Both the position numbers and the translations under genes were made by a program. The notes beneath the pieces are model-generated. The model ran no database searches and was not told the DNA's origin. It worked only from the letters and a program-made list of their open reading frames with translations. A stretch of 64,000 bases of DNA, taken from assembly GCA_000383715.1 (NCBI GenBank), contig KB911873.1:24475-88474 (forward strand). Direction: 5' to 3'. Position 1 is the first letter of the stretch; each line of letters opens with the position of its first letter. This DNA comes from Verrucomicrobia bacterium SCGC AAA164-E04. Its GTDB lineage: Bacteria > Verrucomicrobiota > Verrucomicrobiia > Limisphaerales > AAA164-E04. Positions 18,923-26,694 of this stretch are shown piece by piece.

Positions 18923-18966
18923 GTATTGACACAATTAATAGCTACGTTACTTTTAACTGAACGAAA

Positions 18967-19410
18967 ATGGCAACATCAGAAAACAAGGGCCTGGCCCGCA
19001 AGCTGGCAGACAGCGGTCTGCGTATGACTACACAGAGAGAGCATGTGTACAATACGTTACTTGAGCAGACAGACCACCCATCAGCAGATGACGTTTACCT
19101 TCGAGCCAAGGCCGACATGCCTGAGATATCCATGGCCACCGTTTACAATACGCTGGATGCTCTCGTGAAGTGCGGGCTCATCAAACAAGTCAATGTTGAA
19201 CGATCAGCGACGCGTTATTGCTCCAATCTCAGGGAACATTGCCATTTTTTCTGTGAAGAATGCGGCAACATTCACGACGTGAATTTCAAGAAAGACAGGG
19301 GGGCACTTCCTTTAAGAATCCCCAAACATCTGATCCCAACTCAAGTGGATATTTCGATACGCGGGCATTGCAGCAACCCAGTCAACTGTCCCAATCGCGC
19401 TGAAAACTGA
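18967..19410 (+). CDS. Fur/PerR-family regulator, cysteine-rich, next to suf genes
   Basis: The 147-residue protein has the Fur winged helix (MATVYNTLDALVKCGLI recognition region) and the metal-binding C-terminal half. It has the H-P-S-A-D-D-V helix and EHCHFFCEECGNIHDV with two histidines and a CxxC, and ends with a C-x5-C (GHCSNPVNCPN) in place of the usual CxxC. Where PerR and Fur normally read TRYD it reads TRYC, so a usual oxygen ligand is replaced by cysteine. There are seven cysteines in all. It lies 90 bases before sufB behind a PerR-like dyad. Inference: an iron, peroxide or Fe-S responsive regulator of itself and perhaps suf. It differs clearly from the canonical Fur at 49729. Confidence 0.88.
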   Translation: MATSENKGLARKLADSGLRMTTQREHVYNTLLEQTDHPSADDVYLRAKADMPEISMATVYNTLDALVKCGLIKQVNVERSATRYCSNLREHCHFFCEECGNIHDVNFKKDRGALPLRIPKHLIPTQVDISIRGHCSNPVNCPNRAEN

Positions 19411-19445
19411 GCGATTGCTGGATCATCCATAACTTAACAAATTGA

Positions 19446-19466
19446 AAGACCGAATATTAAGGTCTT
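19446..19466 (+). repeat. Short hairpin between the fur-like gene and sufB
   Basis: AAGACC and GGTCTT (6 bp) enclose a nine-base AT-rich loop 35 bases before sufB. Without a T run it is not a convincing terminator. It may be a weak attenuator or a regulator half-site pair. Confidence 0.3.
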
Positions 19467-19500
19467 AAGTAAGATTTTCAACCAAACAAACTTTTTTACC

Positions 19501-20949
19501 ATGAGTAGCGCAACAGAGACCATTGAAGGATTTGTAAAGAGTGAATACAAGTATGGCTTCATCACTGATATTGAAGCCGAATCAGCTCCTCCCGGACTGA
19601 GTGAAGAAATTGTCCGATTTATTTCGGCCAAGAAAAACGAGCCGGAGTTCATGCTGGAGTGGCGGTTGAAGGCTTACCGACATTGGTTGAAAATGTCCAA
19701 TCCGACTTGGCCGAAGGCGGATTATCCACCGATTGATTTTCAGGATATTATTTATTATTCCGCTCCCAAAAAAAACACAGATGGTCCAAAAAGTTTGGAT
19801 GAAGTCGACCCAAAACTTCTGGAAACATACGAAAAACTGGGCATTCCTTTACATGAGCGAGCCCGCCTGGCCGGCGTTGCAGTAGATGCGGTGTTTGACA
19901 GTGTTTCCGTGGGGACCACCTATCAGGAAGCTCTGGCTGAAAAAGGCATTATCTTCTGTCCGATGTCGGAAGCCGTCCAGAAGCATCCGGAGCTTGTAGA
20001 AAAATATTTGGGCAGTGTGGTTCCCTACACGGACAACTTTTACGCAGCATTGAACTCCGCTGTTTTCAGTGATGGTTCATTCGTATACATACCCAAAGGG
20101 GTGCGGTGCCCAATGGATTTATCCACTTATTTCCGCATCAATGCTGCAAAATCGGGACAATTCGAACGAACGCTGATTGTAGCAGAGGAAGGTAGCTACG
20201 TGAGTTATCTGGAAGGATGCACCGCACCCATGCGTGATGAAAATCAATTGCATGCGGCGGTGGTCGAATTGGTCGTTCTTGATGACGCTGAAATCAAATA
20301 CTCCACAGTCCAGAACTGGTATCCTGGTGATGAAAACGGCAAGGGTGGCATTTACAATTTCGTGACGAAGAGGGGACTTTGCAAGGGGCGCAACTCAAAG
20401 ATTTCCTGGACTCAAGTTGAAACCGGATCCGCCATCACATGGAAGTATCCCAGTTGCGTACTTCTGGGGGAAAACAGCGTAGGGGAATTCTACTCTGTTG
20501 CGCTGACGAACAACCGTCAACAGGCTGACACAGGTACCAAGATGGTGCATATTGGTAAAAATACACGCAGTACCATCATCTCCAAGGGGATTTCTGCAGG
20601 CAAGGGGCAAAACAGTTACAGAGGCCTCGTGCAAGCACGTAAATCAGCCGAGCAAGCAAGGAACTTTTCACAGTGCGACTCCCTACTGATTGGTGATCAA
20701 TGTGGAGCCCACACATTTCCTTATATTGAAGTTAAAAACACGACTGCAAGCGTGGAACATGAGGCAACCACCAGCAAGATCGGGGAGGATCAGATCTTCT
20801 ATTGTAACCAACGCGGCATATCCACACAGGATGCCGTCAACATGATCGTCAACGGTTTTTGCAAGGAGGTCTTCCGCGAGCTTCCAATGGAGTTCGCAGT
20901 CGAAGCTCAAAAACTACTCGGCGTCAGCCTTGAAGGTAGCGTCGGTTAA
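19501..20949 (+). CDS. sufB: Fe-S cluster assembly protein SufB
   Basis: Scaffold subunit of the SufBC2D complex, where nascent Fe-S clusters are built. The protein is 482 residues, the usual length. The family core includes [16 protein letters not shown], the beta-helix GCTAP segment and the C-terminal [22 protein letters not shown], with a conserved cysteine in the last stretch. It is the first structural gene of the suf cluster; sufC follows after 45 bases. The ATG at 19501 lies in an AT-rich leader without a clear ribosome site. Confidence 0.96.
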   Translation: MSSATETIEGFVKSEYKYGFITDIEAESAPPGLSEEIVRFISAKKNEPEFMLEWRLKAYRHWLKMSNPTWPKADYPPIDFQDIIYYSAPKKNTDGPKSLDEVDPKLLETYEKLGIPLHERARLAGVAVDAVFDSVSVGTTYQEALAEKGIIFCPMSEAVQKHPELVEKYLGSVVPYTDNFYAALNSAVFSDGSFVYIPKGVRCPMDLSTYFRINAAKSGQFERTLIVAEEGSYVSYLEGCTAPMRDENQLHAAVVELVVLDDAEIKYSTVQNWYPGDENGKGGIYNFVTKRGLCKGRNSKISWTQVETGSAITWKYPSCVLLGENSVGEFYSVALTNNRQQADTGTKMVHIGKNTRSTIISKGISAGKGQNSYRGLVQARKSAEQARNFSQCDSLLIGDQCGAHTFPYIEVKNTTASVEHEATTSKIGEDQIFYCNQRGISTQDAVNMIVNGFCKEVFRELPMEFAVEAQKLLGVSLEGSVG

Positions 20950-20994
20950 ACCTCCTCCAATCATTGAATAATTTTTAAGTATAATTTCATTTTT

Positions 20995-21768
20995 ATGTCG
21001 AATAAATCACTGTTACGAATCAACAATCTGCAGGCTGGCGTGGAGGGGCGCACTATTCTCAAAGGGATCAATCTCGAAATCAATGCTGGAGAGGTCCATG
21101 CCATCATGGGCCCTAACGGCAGCGGAAAAAGCACTCTGGCATCAGTGATTGCCGGGCGTGAAGGATACGAAATCCTGGGTGGGGAAATTGAGTTCCGCGG
21201 CGAAGATCTCATGGATATGGAAGCAGACGAGCGCGCTCACCTTGGCCTCTTCCTCGCTTTTCAGTATCCTGTGGAAATTCCTGGAGTAAACACTACCTAC
21301 TTCCTGAAGTCAGCGATCAACGAAACGCGCAAAGCCAGGGGTGAAAAGGAGCTGGATGCAGTTGAGTTCCTCAAATTCATAAAATCCAAAGCAAAGCTGC
21401 TGGATCTACCTGAAGATTTCTTGAAACGTTCGTTGAACGTAGGGTTTTCAGGTGGCGAAAAGAAACGCAATGAAATTTTCCAGATGGCCGCCCTTGAACC
21501 TGTCATGGCTGTGTTGGATGAAACCGATTCGGGTCTGGACATTGACGCGCTCAAAGTGGTCGCCAACGGAGTCAACCAATTACGCGGTCCTGAATCTGCT
21601 CAGCTGGTTATCACACATTATCAACGTCTACTGGATTATATTGTGCCGGATGTGGTGCATGTTCTGCATGACGGACGCATTATCAAAACGGGCCCCAAGG
21701 AACTAGCTCATGAACTGGAGGACAAGGGCTACGATTGGGTCATCAAAGAAGCTGAGCAACCAGCGTAA
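20995..21768 (+). CDS. sufC: Fe-S cluster assembly ATPase SufC
   Basis: ABC-type ATPase that drives conformational change in SufBC2D. The 257 residues carry Walker A GPNGSGKST at 39-47, the Q-loop AFQYPVEIPG, the signature FSGGEKKRNE, and a Walker B ending in VLDETDSGLDIDALK. The DETDSGLDIDAL sequence is characteristic of SufC as opposed to transport ATPases. It lies between sufB and sufD in the usual order. Confidence 0.97.
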   Translation: MSNKSLLRINNLQAGVEGRTILKGINLEINAGEVHAIMGPNGSGKSTLASVIAGREGYEILGGEIEFRGEDLMDMEADERAHLGLFLAFQYPVEIPGVNTTYFLKSAINETRKARGEKELDAVEFLKFIKSKAKLLDLPEDFLKRSLNVGFSGGEKKRNEIFQMAALEPVMAVLDETDSGLDIDALKVVANGVNQLRGPESAQLVITHYQRLLDYIVPDVVHVLHDGRIIKTGPKELAHELEDKGYDWVIKEAEQPA

Positions 21769-21795
21769 TCATTGCATCACCCTTTCAACACTATC

Positions 21796-23148
21796 ATGAC
21801 CGAAACTGTTCAAATAGAGGAGAGTGATTCATGGCTGGAAGCTTTCGAAGCTCTGGAGCATGCCGATAAGGATTCTCCAACCTGGCTGATCCCTTTCAGG
21901 AAGGCCGGACTGGCGCAATACGCCAAAACCGGATTACCCACTCTGCGTGATGAGGATTGGAGATTTACGAATATCGATCCAATTCGCAAGACAGCCTTCA
22001 GGCCCACCTTAGCTCCAGGCATCTTGGAGGCAGCCATGCTTGATGGCATTCCCTACCCTCTCAAAACAGGGAATGCTGCAAGACTTGTATTCCTCGACGG
22101 CCATTTTCAGAGGGAACTATCTGATATGAGCAAACTTCCTCAAAACGTCACGTCTCTCTCCATGAAAGACGCAGTGGCCAGGGAGGACTTGAGATTGGAT
22201 CAGCACCTGGGACAATATACTTATCACCATGACAACCCATTTGCAGCGCTGAATGCGGCCTTCTTTCAGGACGGCTTTTATCTGAACATACCAAAAAACC
22301 TGCAGATAGAAACACCGTTGCATATCATCCATCTTTCGAGTGGCAACGATGCTCAAGCGTCATTTGCCAGATTCTTTATTCGCGCCGGAGAATTTTCAAA
22401 ATGCACCATTCTTGAATCCCACCATGCGCTCAGTGAGGGGATTTACCTGAACGCTCCCACTACTGAATTTGTTGTGGAGAATGAAGCAAATATTGAACAC
22501 ATCAAAATCCAGGATGAATCCAAGCAGGCATTTCATCTTGCCAGTGTTTACGCTCACGTTGGAAGGGCTGCTCAGTTCCATTCTCATTACCTGAATATGG
22601 GAGGGCGTATCAGCCGAAACAATATCCGCACCAAACTGAATGGAGAGGGTCTTGAGTGCGTGCTGAACGGACTATACCTTGCTGATGGTGATCAGTTGTC
22701 AGACAATCACATGATCGTGGACCATTCCAAGCCTCATTGTGATAGTCACGAATATTTCAACGGCATTCTGGACGATAAAGCGCGCGGTGTTTTCCATGGA
22801 CGTATCCTCGTGCAACAAATCGCTCAGAAGACGGATGCTAAACAGACGAACAAAAACCTGTTACTCTCCAATGACGCGACTGCCGACACCAAACCTCAAC
22901 TTGAAATTTATGCAGATGATGTCAAATGTACCCACGGCGCAACCATTGGGCAACTCGATGACGAAGCCATTTATTATCTGAGGACAAGAGGAGTACCCAA
23001 GGCGGTAGCTCAACAAATGCTTGTTCATGCTTTTGCAGGTGAAATAATCGATCGCATCCATCACGAGCTTATTCGAGAAGAACTGGATGAGGTGGTTTGG
23101 ACCCGCTTGGAAAAATTCGCTCACTTTCAAAACGTCTCAACGACATAA
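21796..23148 (+). CDS. sufD: Fe-S cluster assembly protein SufD
   Basis: SufB paralogue that pairs with it in SufBC2D and takes part in iron entry. The ATG at 21796 gives 450 residues; a TTG at 21772 would add eight. The N-terminal helical part with RDEDWRFTNIDPI, the beta-helix centre and the C-terminal HGATIGQLDDEAIYYLRTRGV motif with the conserved histidine are all visible. sufT starts 19 bases after the stop. Confidence 0.95.
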   Translation: MTETVQIEESDSWLEAFEALEHADKDSPTWLIPFRKAGLAQYAKTGLPTLRDEDWRFTNIDPIRKTAFRPTLAPGILEAAMLDGIPYPLKTGNAARLVFLDGHFQRELSDMSKLPQNVTSLSMKDAVAREDLRLDQHLGQYTYHHDNPFAALNAAFFQDGFYLNIPKNLQIETPLHIIHLSSGNDAQASFARFFIRAGEFSKCTILESHHALSEGIYLNAPTTEFVVENEANIEHIKIQDESKQAFHLASVYAHVGRAAQFHSHYLNMGGRISRNNIRTKLNGEGLECVLNGLYLADGDQLSDNHMIVDHSKPHCDSHEYFNGILDDKARGVFHGRILVQQIAQKTDAKQTNKNLLLSNDATADTKPQLEIYADDVKCTHGATIGQLDDEAIYYLRTRGVPKAVAQQMLVHAFAGEIIDRIHHELIREELDEVVWTRLEKFAHFQNVSTT

Positions 23149-23167
23149 TTCAAACACGACGCATCCA

Positions 23168-23728
23168 ATGCAGAATCAGGAATCCATCGAACTGACACGC
23201 GACGTTGAAGCCGCCATTGTTCCAGCCGGAGATCAAGTCACTCTGATCAAGGGAGAAACAGCCCAGATTACGCAGGAACTGGGAGGCTCTTTCACCGTTT
23301 TGGTCAACGGTAACATGTTTCGCATACAGGGCAAAGACGCCGATGCACTGGGACGTGAGGTCACGGAAAGCCGCATCAAGGCAGCCATAGAGGGAGATGT
23401 TGCGACTCCTGAGGAGGTGGAGGCTCATGTATGGGAGCAGATGAAAACGTGTTTCGATCCTGAGATACCAGTCAACGTGGTTGATCTGGGCTTGATTTAT
23501 GACTGCGTGGTAACGCCCGTAAAGGAAAAAAACAGTTATCATATACTGGTCAAAATGACGTTGACTGCGCCGGGCTGTGGAATGGGTCCGGTCATTCAGC
23601 AAGACGTTCAAAATAAGGTCATGTGCATTGAAGATGTGTCCGAAGCTGATGTCGAATTAGTCTGGGAGCCACAATGGAATCAAGGCATGATGACCGAAGC
23701 CGCCAAATTACAACTGGGTTTGATGTGA
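23168..23728 (+). CDS. sufT: Fe-S maturation protein SufT (DUF59/MIP18 family)
   Basis: Protein of 186 residues from the ATG at 23168; the open frame runs back into sufD without homology. An N-terminal SufT-specific domain of about 85 residues (VLVNGNMFRIQGKDADALG) precedes a DUF59 domain with DPEIPVNVVDLGLIYD and TLTAPGCGMGPVI, where the conserved cysteine lies. SufT proteins help in Fe-S maturation or transfer, with differing genetic importance between species. It is embedded between sufD and sufS; the sufS start is two bases after its stop. Confidence 0.93.
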   Translation: MQNQESIELTRDVEAAIVPAGDQVTLIKGETAQITQELGGSFTVLVNGNMFRIQGKDADALGREVTESRIKAAIEGDVATPEEVEAHVWEQMKTCFDPEIPVNVVDLGLIYDCVVTPVKEKNSYHILVKMTLTAPGCGMGPVIQQDVQNKVMCIEDVSEADVELVWEPQWNQGMMTEAAKLQLGLM

Positions 23729-23730
23729 CA

Positions 23731-24993
23731 ATGAACACCGTGGACGAAACTGTTTCCACATCTGCAGGCGACACGCTGAGCCTGGAAACGCGAAAAGACT
23801 TTCCTGTCCTGCATCAGGAAATCAATGGTCATCAATTGATATACTTTGATAACGCTGCCACAAGCCAGAAACCTTCTCAGGTTCTGGATGCCATTCAGCA
23901 TTACTATCAACATGACAATGCGAACGTGCATCGAGGCATCCATGAACTCAGCAATCGTGCTACACTTGGCTATGAGTCCGCACGCGAGCGAACGGCTGAA
24001 TTCATCAATGCAAACAGTGCTCGAGAAATTATTTTTACGCGGGGAACAACTGAGGCCGTAAACCTGCTGGCATCATCTCTGAGTCAGTCAGTCTTGAAGC
24101 CTGATGATACGATATTGATTACCGAAATGGAGCACCACAGCAATATGGTGCCCTGGCAAATGGTCGCCGAGCGAACAGGGGCCACACTGAAATACCTACC
24201 GGTCAAGGATACTCAGGGTGCTTTGGACCTGGAGCATCTGGACAAGTGGATGACACCTGATGTTAAAATCTTTAGCTGCGTCCATATTTCAAATAGCCTC
24301 GGCACCATCAACCCGGTCAAACAGCTGTGTGCAAAAGCCAGGTCGGTGGGAGCATTGACGTTTATTGATGGAGCTCAGAGTGCGGGTCATTACCCTGTGG
24401 ATGTTCAGGATATTGATTGTGATTTCTACGCCTTTTCCGGTCACAAGATTGTTGGGCCAACGGGTATTGGAGTACTCTATGGAAAGAGAAACGTTCTGGA
24501 ACAATTGCCTCCATATCAGGGCGGTGGTGAAATGATTTCTGAGGTTAGTTATGATGGCCCAAGCTTCAAGGAAGCTCCTCATAAATTCGAAGCAGGAACA
24601 CCTAATATGTCAGGAGCAGTTGGTTTGGCTGCAGCCATGGATTACATTGATGCCATCGGACGTAAGGAAATCTTTGAACACGATCGCTCTTTGGCTGAAT
24701 ATTTTTATAGGGAAGTCAAATCGATTCCCGGAACTCAGGTGTATGGCCCCGAGCAAAATCGTGCTGGTCTGGTAAGCTTTCTACTTGGTGGAATGCACTC
24801 TCACGATGTGGTGACTCTGGCTGACCAAAAGGGAATAGCGCTCAGAGGAGGACATCATTGCACGCAGCCCCTGATGAAGAAATTTGGAGTCACAGGAACG
24901 GCACGCGCGAGTTTTTATTTCTACAACAACCGCCAGGAAATCGACCGAAGTCTGGAGGTCCTGGCACATATACAGAAGCGCTTCGGAGACTGA
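23731..24993 (+). CDS. sufS: Cysteine desulfurase SufS
   Basis: PLP enzyme that takes sulfur from cysteine as an enzyme-bound persulfide for cluster assembly. The ATG at 23731 gives 420 residues. The PLP lysine is Lys239 in FSGHKIVGPTG and the persulfide cysteine is Cys377 in RGGHHCTQPLM, the SufS/class II signature. A 20-residue N-terminal extension precedes RKDFPVLHQEINGHQLIYFDNAA. No SufE is encoded nearby; the scaffold-like protein at 25652 and the degenerate rhodanese at 25053 are the nearest candidate sulfur partners. Confidence 0.96.
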   Translation: MNTVDETVSTSAGDTLSLETRKDFPVLHQEINGHQLIYFDNAATSQKPSQVLDAIQHYYQHDNANVHRGIHELSNRATLGYESARERTAEFINANSAREIIFTRGTTEAVNLLASSLSQSVLKPDDTILITEMEHHSNMVPWQMVAERTGATLKYLPVKDTQGALDLEHLDKWMTPDVKIFSCVHISNSLGTINPVKQLCAKARSVGALTFIDGAQSAGHYPVDVQDIDCDFYAFSGHKIVGPTGIGVLYGKRNVLEQLPPYQGGGEMISEVSYDGPSFKEAPHKFEAGTPNMSGAVGLAAAMDYIDAIGRKEIFEHDRSLAEYFYREVKSIPGTQVYGPEQNRAGLVSFLLGGMHSHDVVTLADQKGIALRGGHHCTQPLMKKFGVTGTARASFYFYNNRQEIDRSLEVLAHIQKRFGD

Positions 24994-25052
24994 AGGAGCT
25001 TTGGTAACCACACGGAGAGCACGAAGTTCAGGCCCAAAACTGATTTACCTAT

Positions 25053-25613
25053 ATGAGCAACCCATCCAGCATTACACCAAAGTCCACCATGCATGAGCTT
25101 TTGGAGACCTACCCATGGGCTCAACGTGCTCTCTTCCGCCATTACCATATTGGTGGTTGCAGCAGCTGTGCTTTTCAGGCGGATGAAACTGTGGAAGACC
25201 TATGCAAACGTAATGAGAATATTGATCCCAATGAACTCATCACAAAGGTCCAGCAAAGCCATGATGAAGATCAGAAAGTATTGATGAAGTCGACCGCTGT
25301 TTTTGAAGCTCTCCAGTCCAATGAACCCTGCCGTCTGGTGGATATCCGGACCAGTGAAGAATGGGAGGCAGTCAAACTGGTTGAAGCCATACATATGTCT
25401 CAGGAATCCATGCAGGAGATCCTTGCCCAATGGCCTCGCGAAGATTTGCTTGTCATCTACGATCATACCGGCAAAAGCAGTCTTGACGCTGCAACCTACT
25501 TTCAAGGCCAGGGATTCAAGAATGTTCGCTGCATGGACGGAGGGATCGACGCCTGGGCTCGCGAAGTCGACAAGGACGTCCCAAGATATCGACTTGAACC
25601 AGTAGAAGGTTGA
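25053..25613 (+). CDS. DUF1858-like domain fused to a rhodanese domain without catalytic Cys
   Basis: Protein of 186 residues in two parts. Residues 12-65 resemble DUF1858: a helix, GGCSSCAF with Cys36 and Cys39, then ETVEDLCKRN. Residues 80-183 form a rhodanese fold (LVDIRTSEEWEAVK, GFKNVRCMDGGIDAWA). The active loop reads YDHTGKSS, with Asp136 where the sulfur-carrying cysteine belongs, so classical sulfurtransferase chemistry is not expected. It sits 59 bases after sufS and 38 before the iscU-like gene, pointing to a role in Fe-S assembly, perhaps via the CSSC pair. That role is inference. Confidence 0.85.
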   Translation: MSNPSSITPKSTMHELLETYPWAQRALFRHYHIGGCSSCAFQADETVEDLCKRNENIDPNELITKVQQSHDEDQKVLMKSTAVFEALQSNEPCRLVDIRTSEEWEAVKLVEAIHMSQESMQEILAQWPREDLLVIYDHTGKSSLDAATYFQGQGFKNVRCMDGGIDAWAREVDKDVPRYRLEPVEG

Positions 25614-25651
25614 TTTAAGCCTGAAAACTCATAGGCTTGTTTAGGAGTTAT

Positions 25652-26161
25652 ATGACAGATGCCTTTCAACAAAAAGTAGAAGAAGCCATGCGCAACCCCA
25701 AGAATCTCGGGGAGATGAAAGATGCAGACACCATCGGCACGGTAGGTGGCGCGGGTTGTGGAGACATGCTGCGCATGTGGCTCAAGTTTGAAGATAAGGA
25801 CGGCAAGAAGGTTATCGACAAGGCATCATTTCAATCCTTCGGATGCGAGACTGCCATTGCCGCCGCCAGTATGGCGACGGAAATGCTGAAAGGGAAAACG
25901 ACCGAAGAAGCCGTTCGAATGTCTGGGGCAGAGTTGGCCGCCGATCTGGGACCTCTTCCGCCAACAAAAATTCATTGTACCACACTGGTGGAAGACGCAA
26001 TCAGGAGCGCGATAGAGTCGCATGAGGGAAAACCCTGCACTTCTCCCGACCTTGAGCCGGAGCAGACAAAGAACAGCCAAAGCCTTCTCGACACGATGCA
26101 TGCTTCGGGGAAAGGTGGCAAGGGATTGAAGGTGGTCCTGTTACCCACCGAAGACAGCTGA
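25652..26161 (+). CDS. IscU/SufU-type Fe-S scaffold protein
   Basis: Protein of 169 residues from the ATG at 25652, which has a clear TTAGGAG ribosome site eight bases upstream. The three cluster ligands are Cys36 (GAGCGDM, with Asp38), Cys64 (FGCETA) and Cys109 (KIHCTTL). The segment before Cys109 reads LPPTK, close to the LPPVK chaperone-recognition motif of IscU. This favours IscU over zinc-type SufU, which usually carries an insertion. A 40-residue tail follows the core. Finding an IscU-type scaffold at the end of a suf cluster is a mixed arrangement known from several phyla. Confidence 0.9.
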   Translation: MTDAFQQKVEEAMRNPKNLGEMKDADTIGTVGGAGCGDMLRMWLKFEDKDGKKVIDKASFQSFGCETAIAAASMATEMLKGKTTEEAVRMSGAELAADLGPLPPTKIHCTTLVEDAIRSAIESHEGKPCTSPDLEPEQTKNSQSLLDTMHASGKGGKGLKVVLLPTEDS

Positions 26162-26176
26162 AACTAGCCTGACATA

Positions 26177-26605
26177 ATGCAAGCCATGAGGAGCAGAAAG
26201 ATACAGGAAAACCTCAGCTTCGTAGTCATTGTATCGACATGGCCTCAAAAAGATCATTCTGTTCACGAAACAATTCGCCCTTTCGATGAGTCTTTGATCA
26301 AGGCAAAATTCGTTCCTGTAGAAGGAACAAAGTTGTTCATGGAAAGTATCAGTCAGAAAACTCTCAACACACTGAGGCCTGACAATGGGCACATTGCTTT
26401 CACCCCACAGTCCCAACCAAGCCCAATCCCTTTCCCTATAAAACCCAAGGCAATTCAAAAAGCCGAGAACCATGGCAATGCCCGGCGTCTCAAGTATCAG
26501 GCTCTGAAAACAGCAGGCCCGGAAGCAGGTAAGATGAAACATGATTTAGTGAAAAGGTTGCAGGATGCCCGCTTCAAAGAAATGGGATTGTCGTTTGACG
26601 GTTGA
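26177..26605 (+). CDS. Hypothetical protein, 142 residues
   Basis: An ATG-started frame between the scaffold gene and the DsbD-type gene. Its C-terminal 50 residues (KAIQKAENHGNARRLKYQAL, then a charged helix) look protein-like. The middle is proline-rich and low in features, and a longer minus-strand frame overlaps it. There is no signal peptide, cysteine motif or known domain. It could be a real orphan or a non-coding stretch; I cannot decide from sequence alone. Confidence 0.4.
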   Translation: MQAMRSRKIQENLSFVVIVSTWPQKDHSVHETIRPFDESLIKAKFVPVEGTKLFMESISQKTLNTLRPDNGHIAFTPQSQPSPIPFPIKPKAIQKAENHGNARRLKYQALKTAGPEAGKMKHDLVKRLQDARFKEMGLSFDG

Positions 26606-26694
26606 ATCAACATTCTGAGCGGTTTTATTCAGCGAGCGGAAAAATAACGGAAATGTCATTAAACAATATACCGAGTTTTCACCCTGAAGAAAGT

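Noticed and set aside
26141..26542. Minus-strand 133-codon frame opposite the hypothetical gene at 26177
   Set aside because: Composition is rich in Cys, Phe and Trp without any pattern, and all neighbouring genes run on the plus strand.
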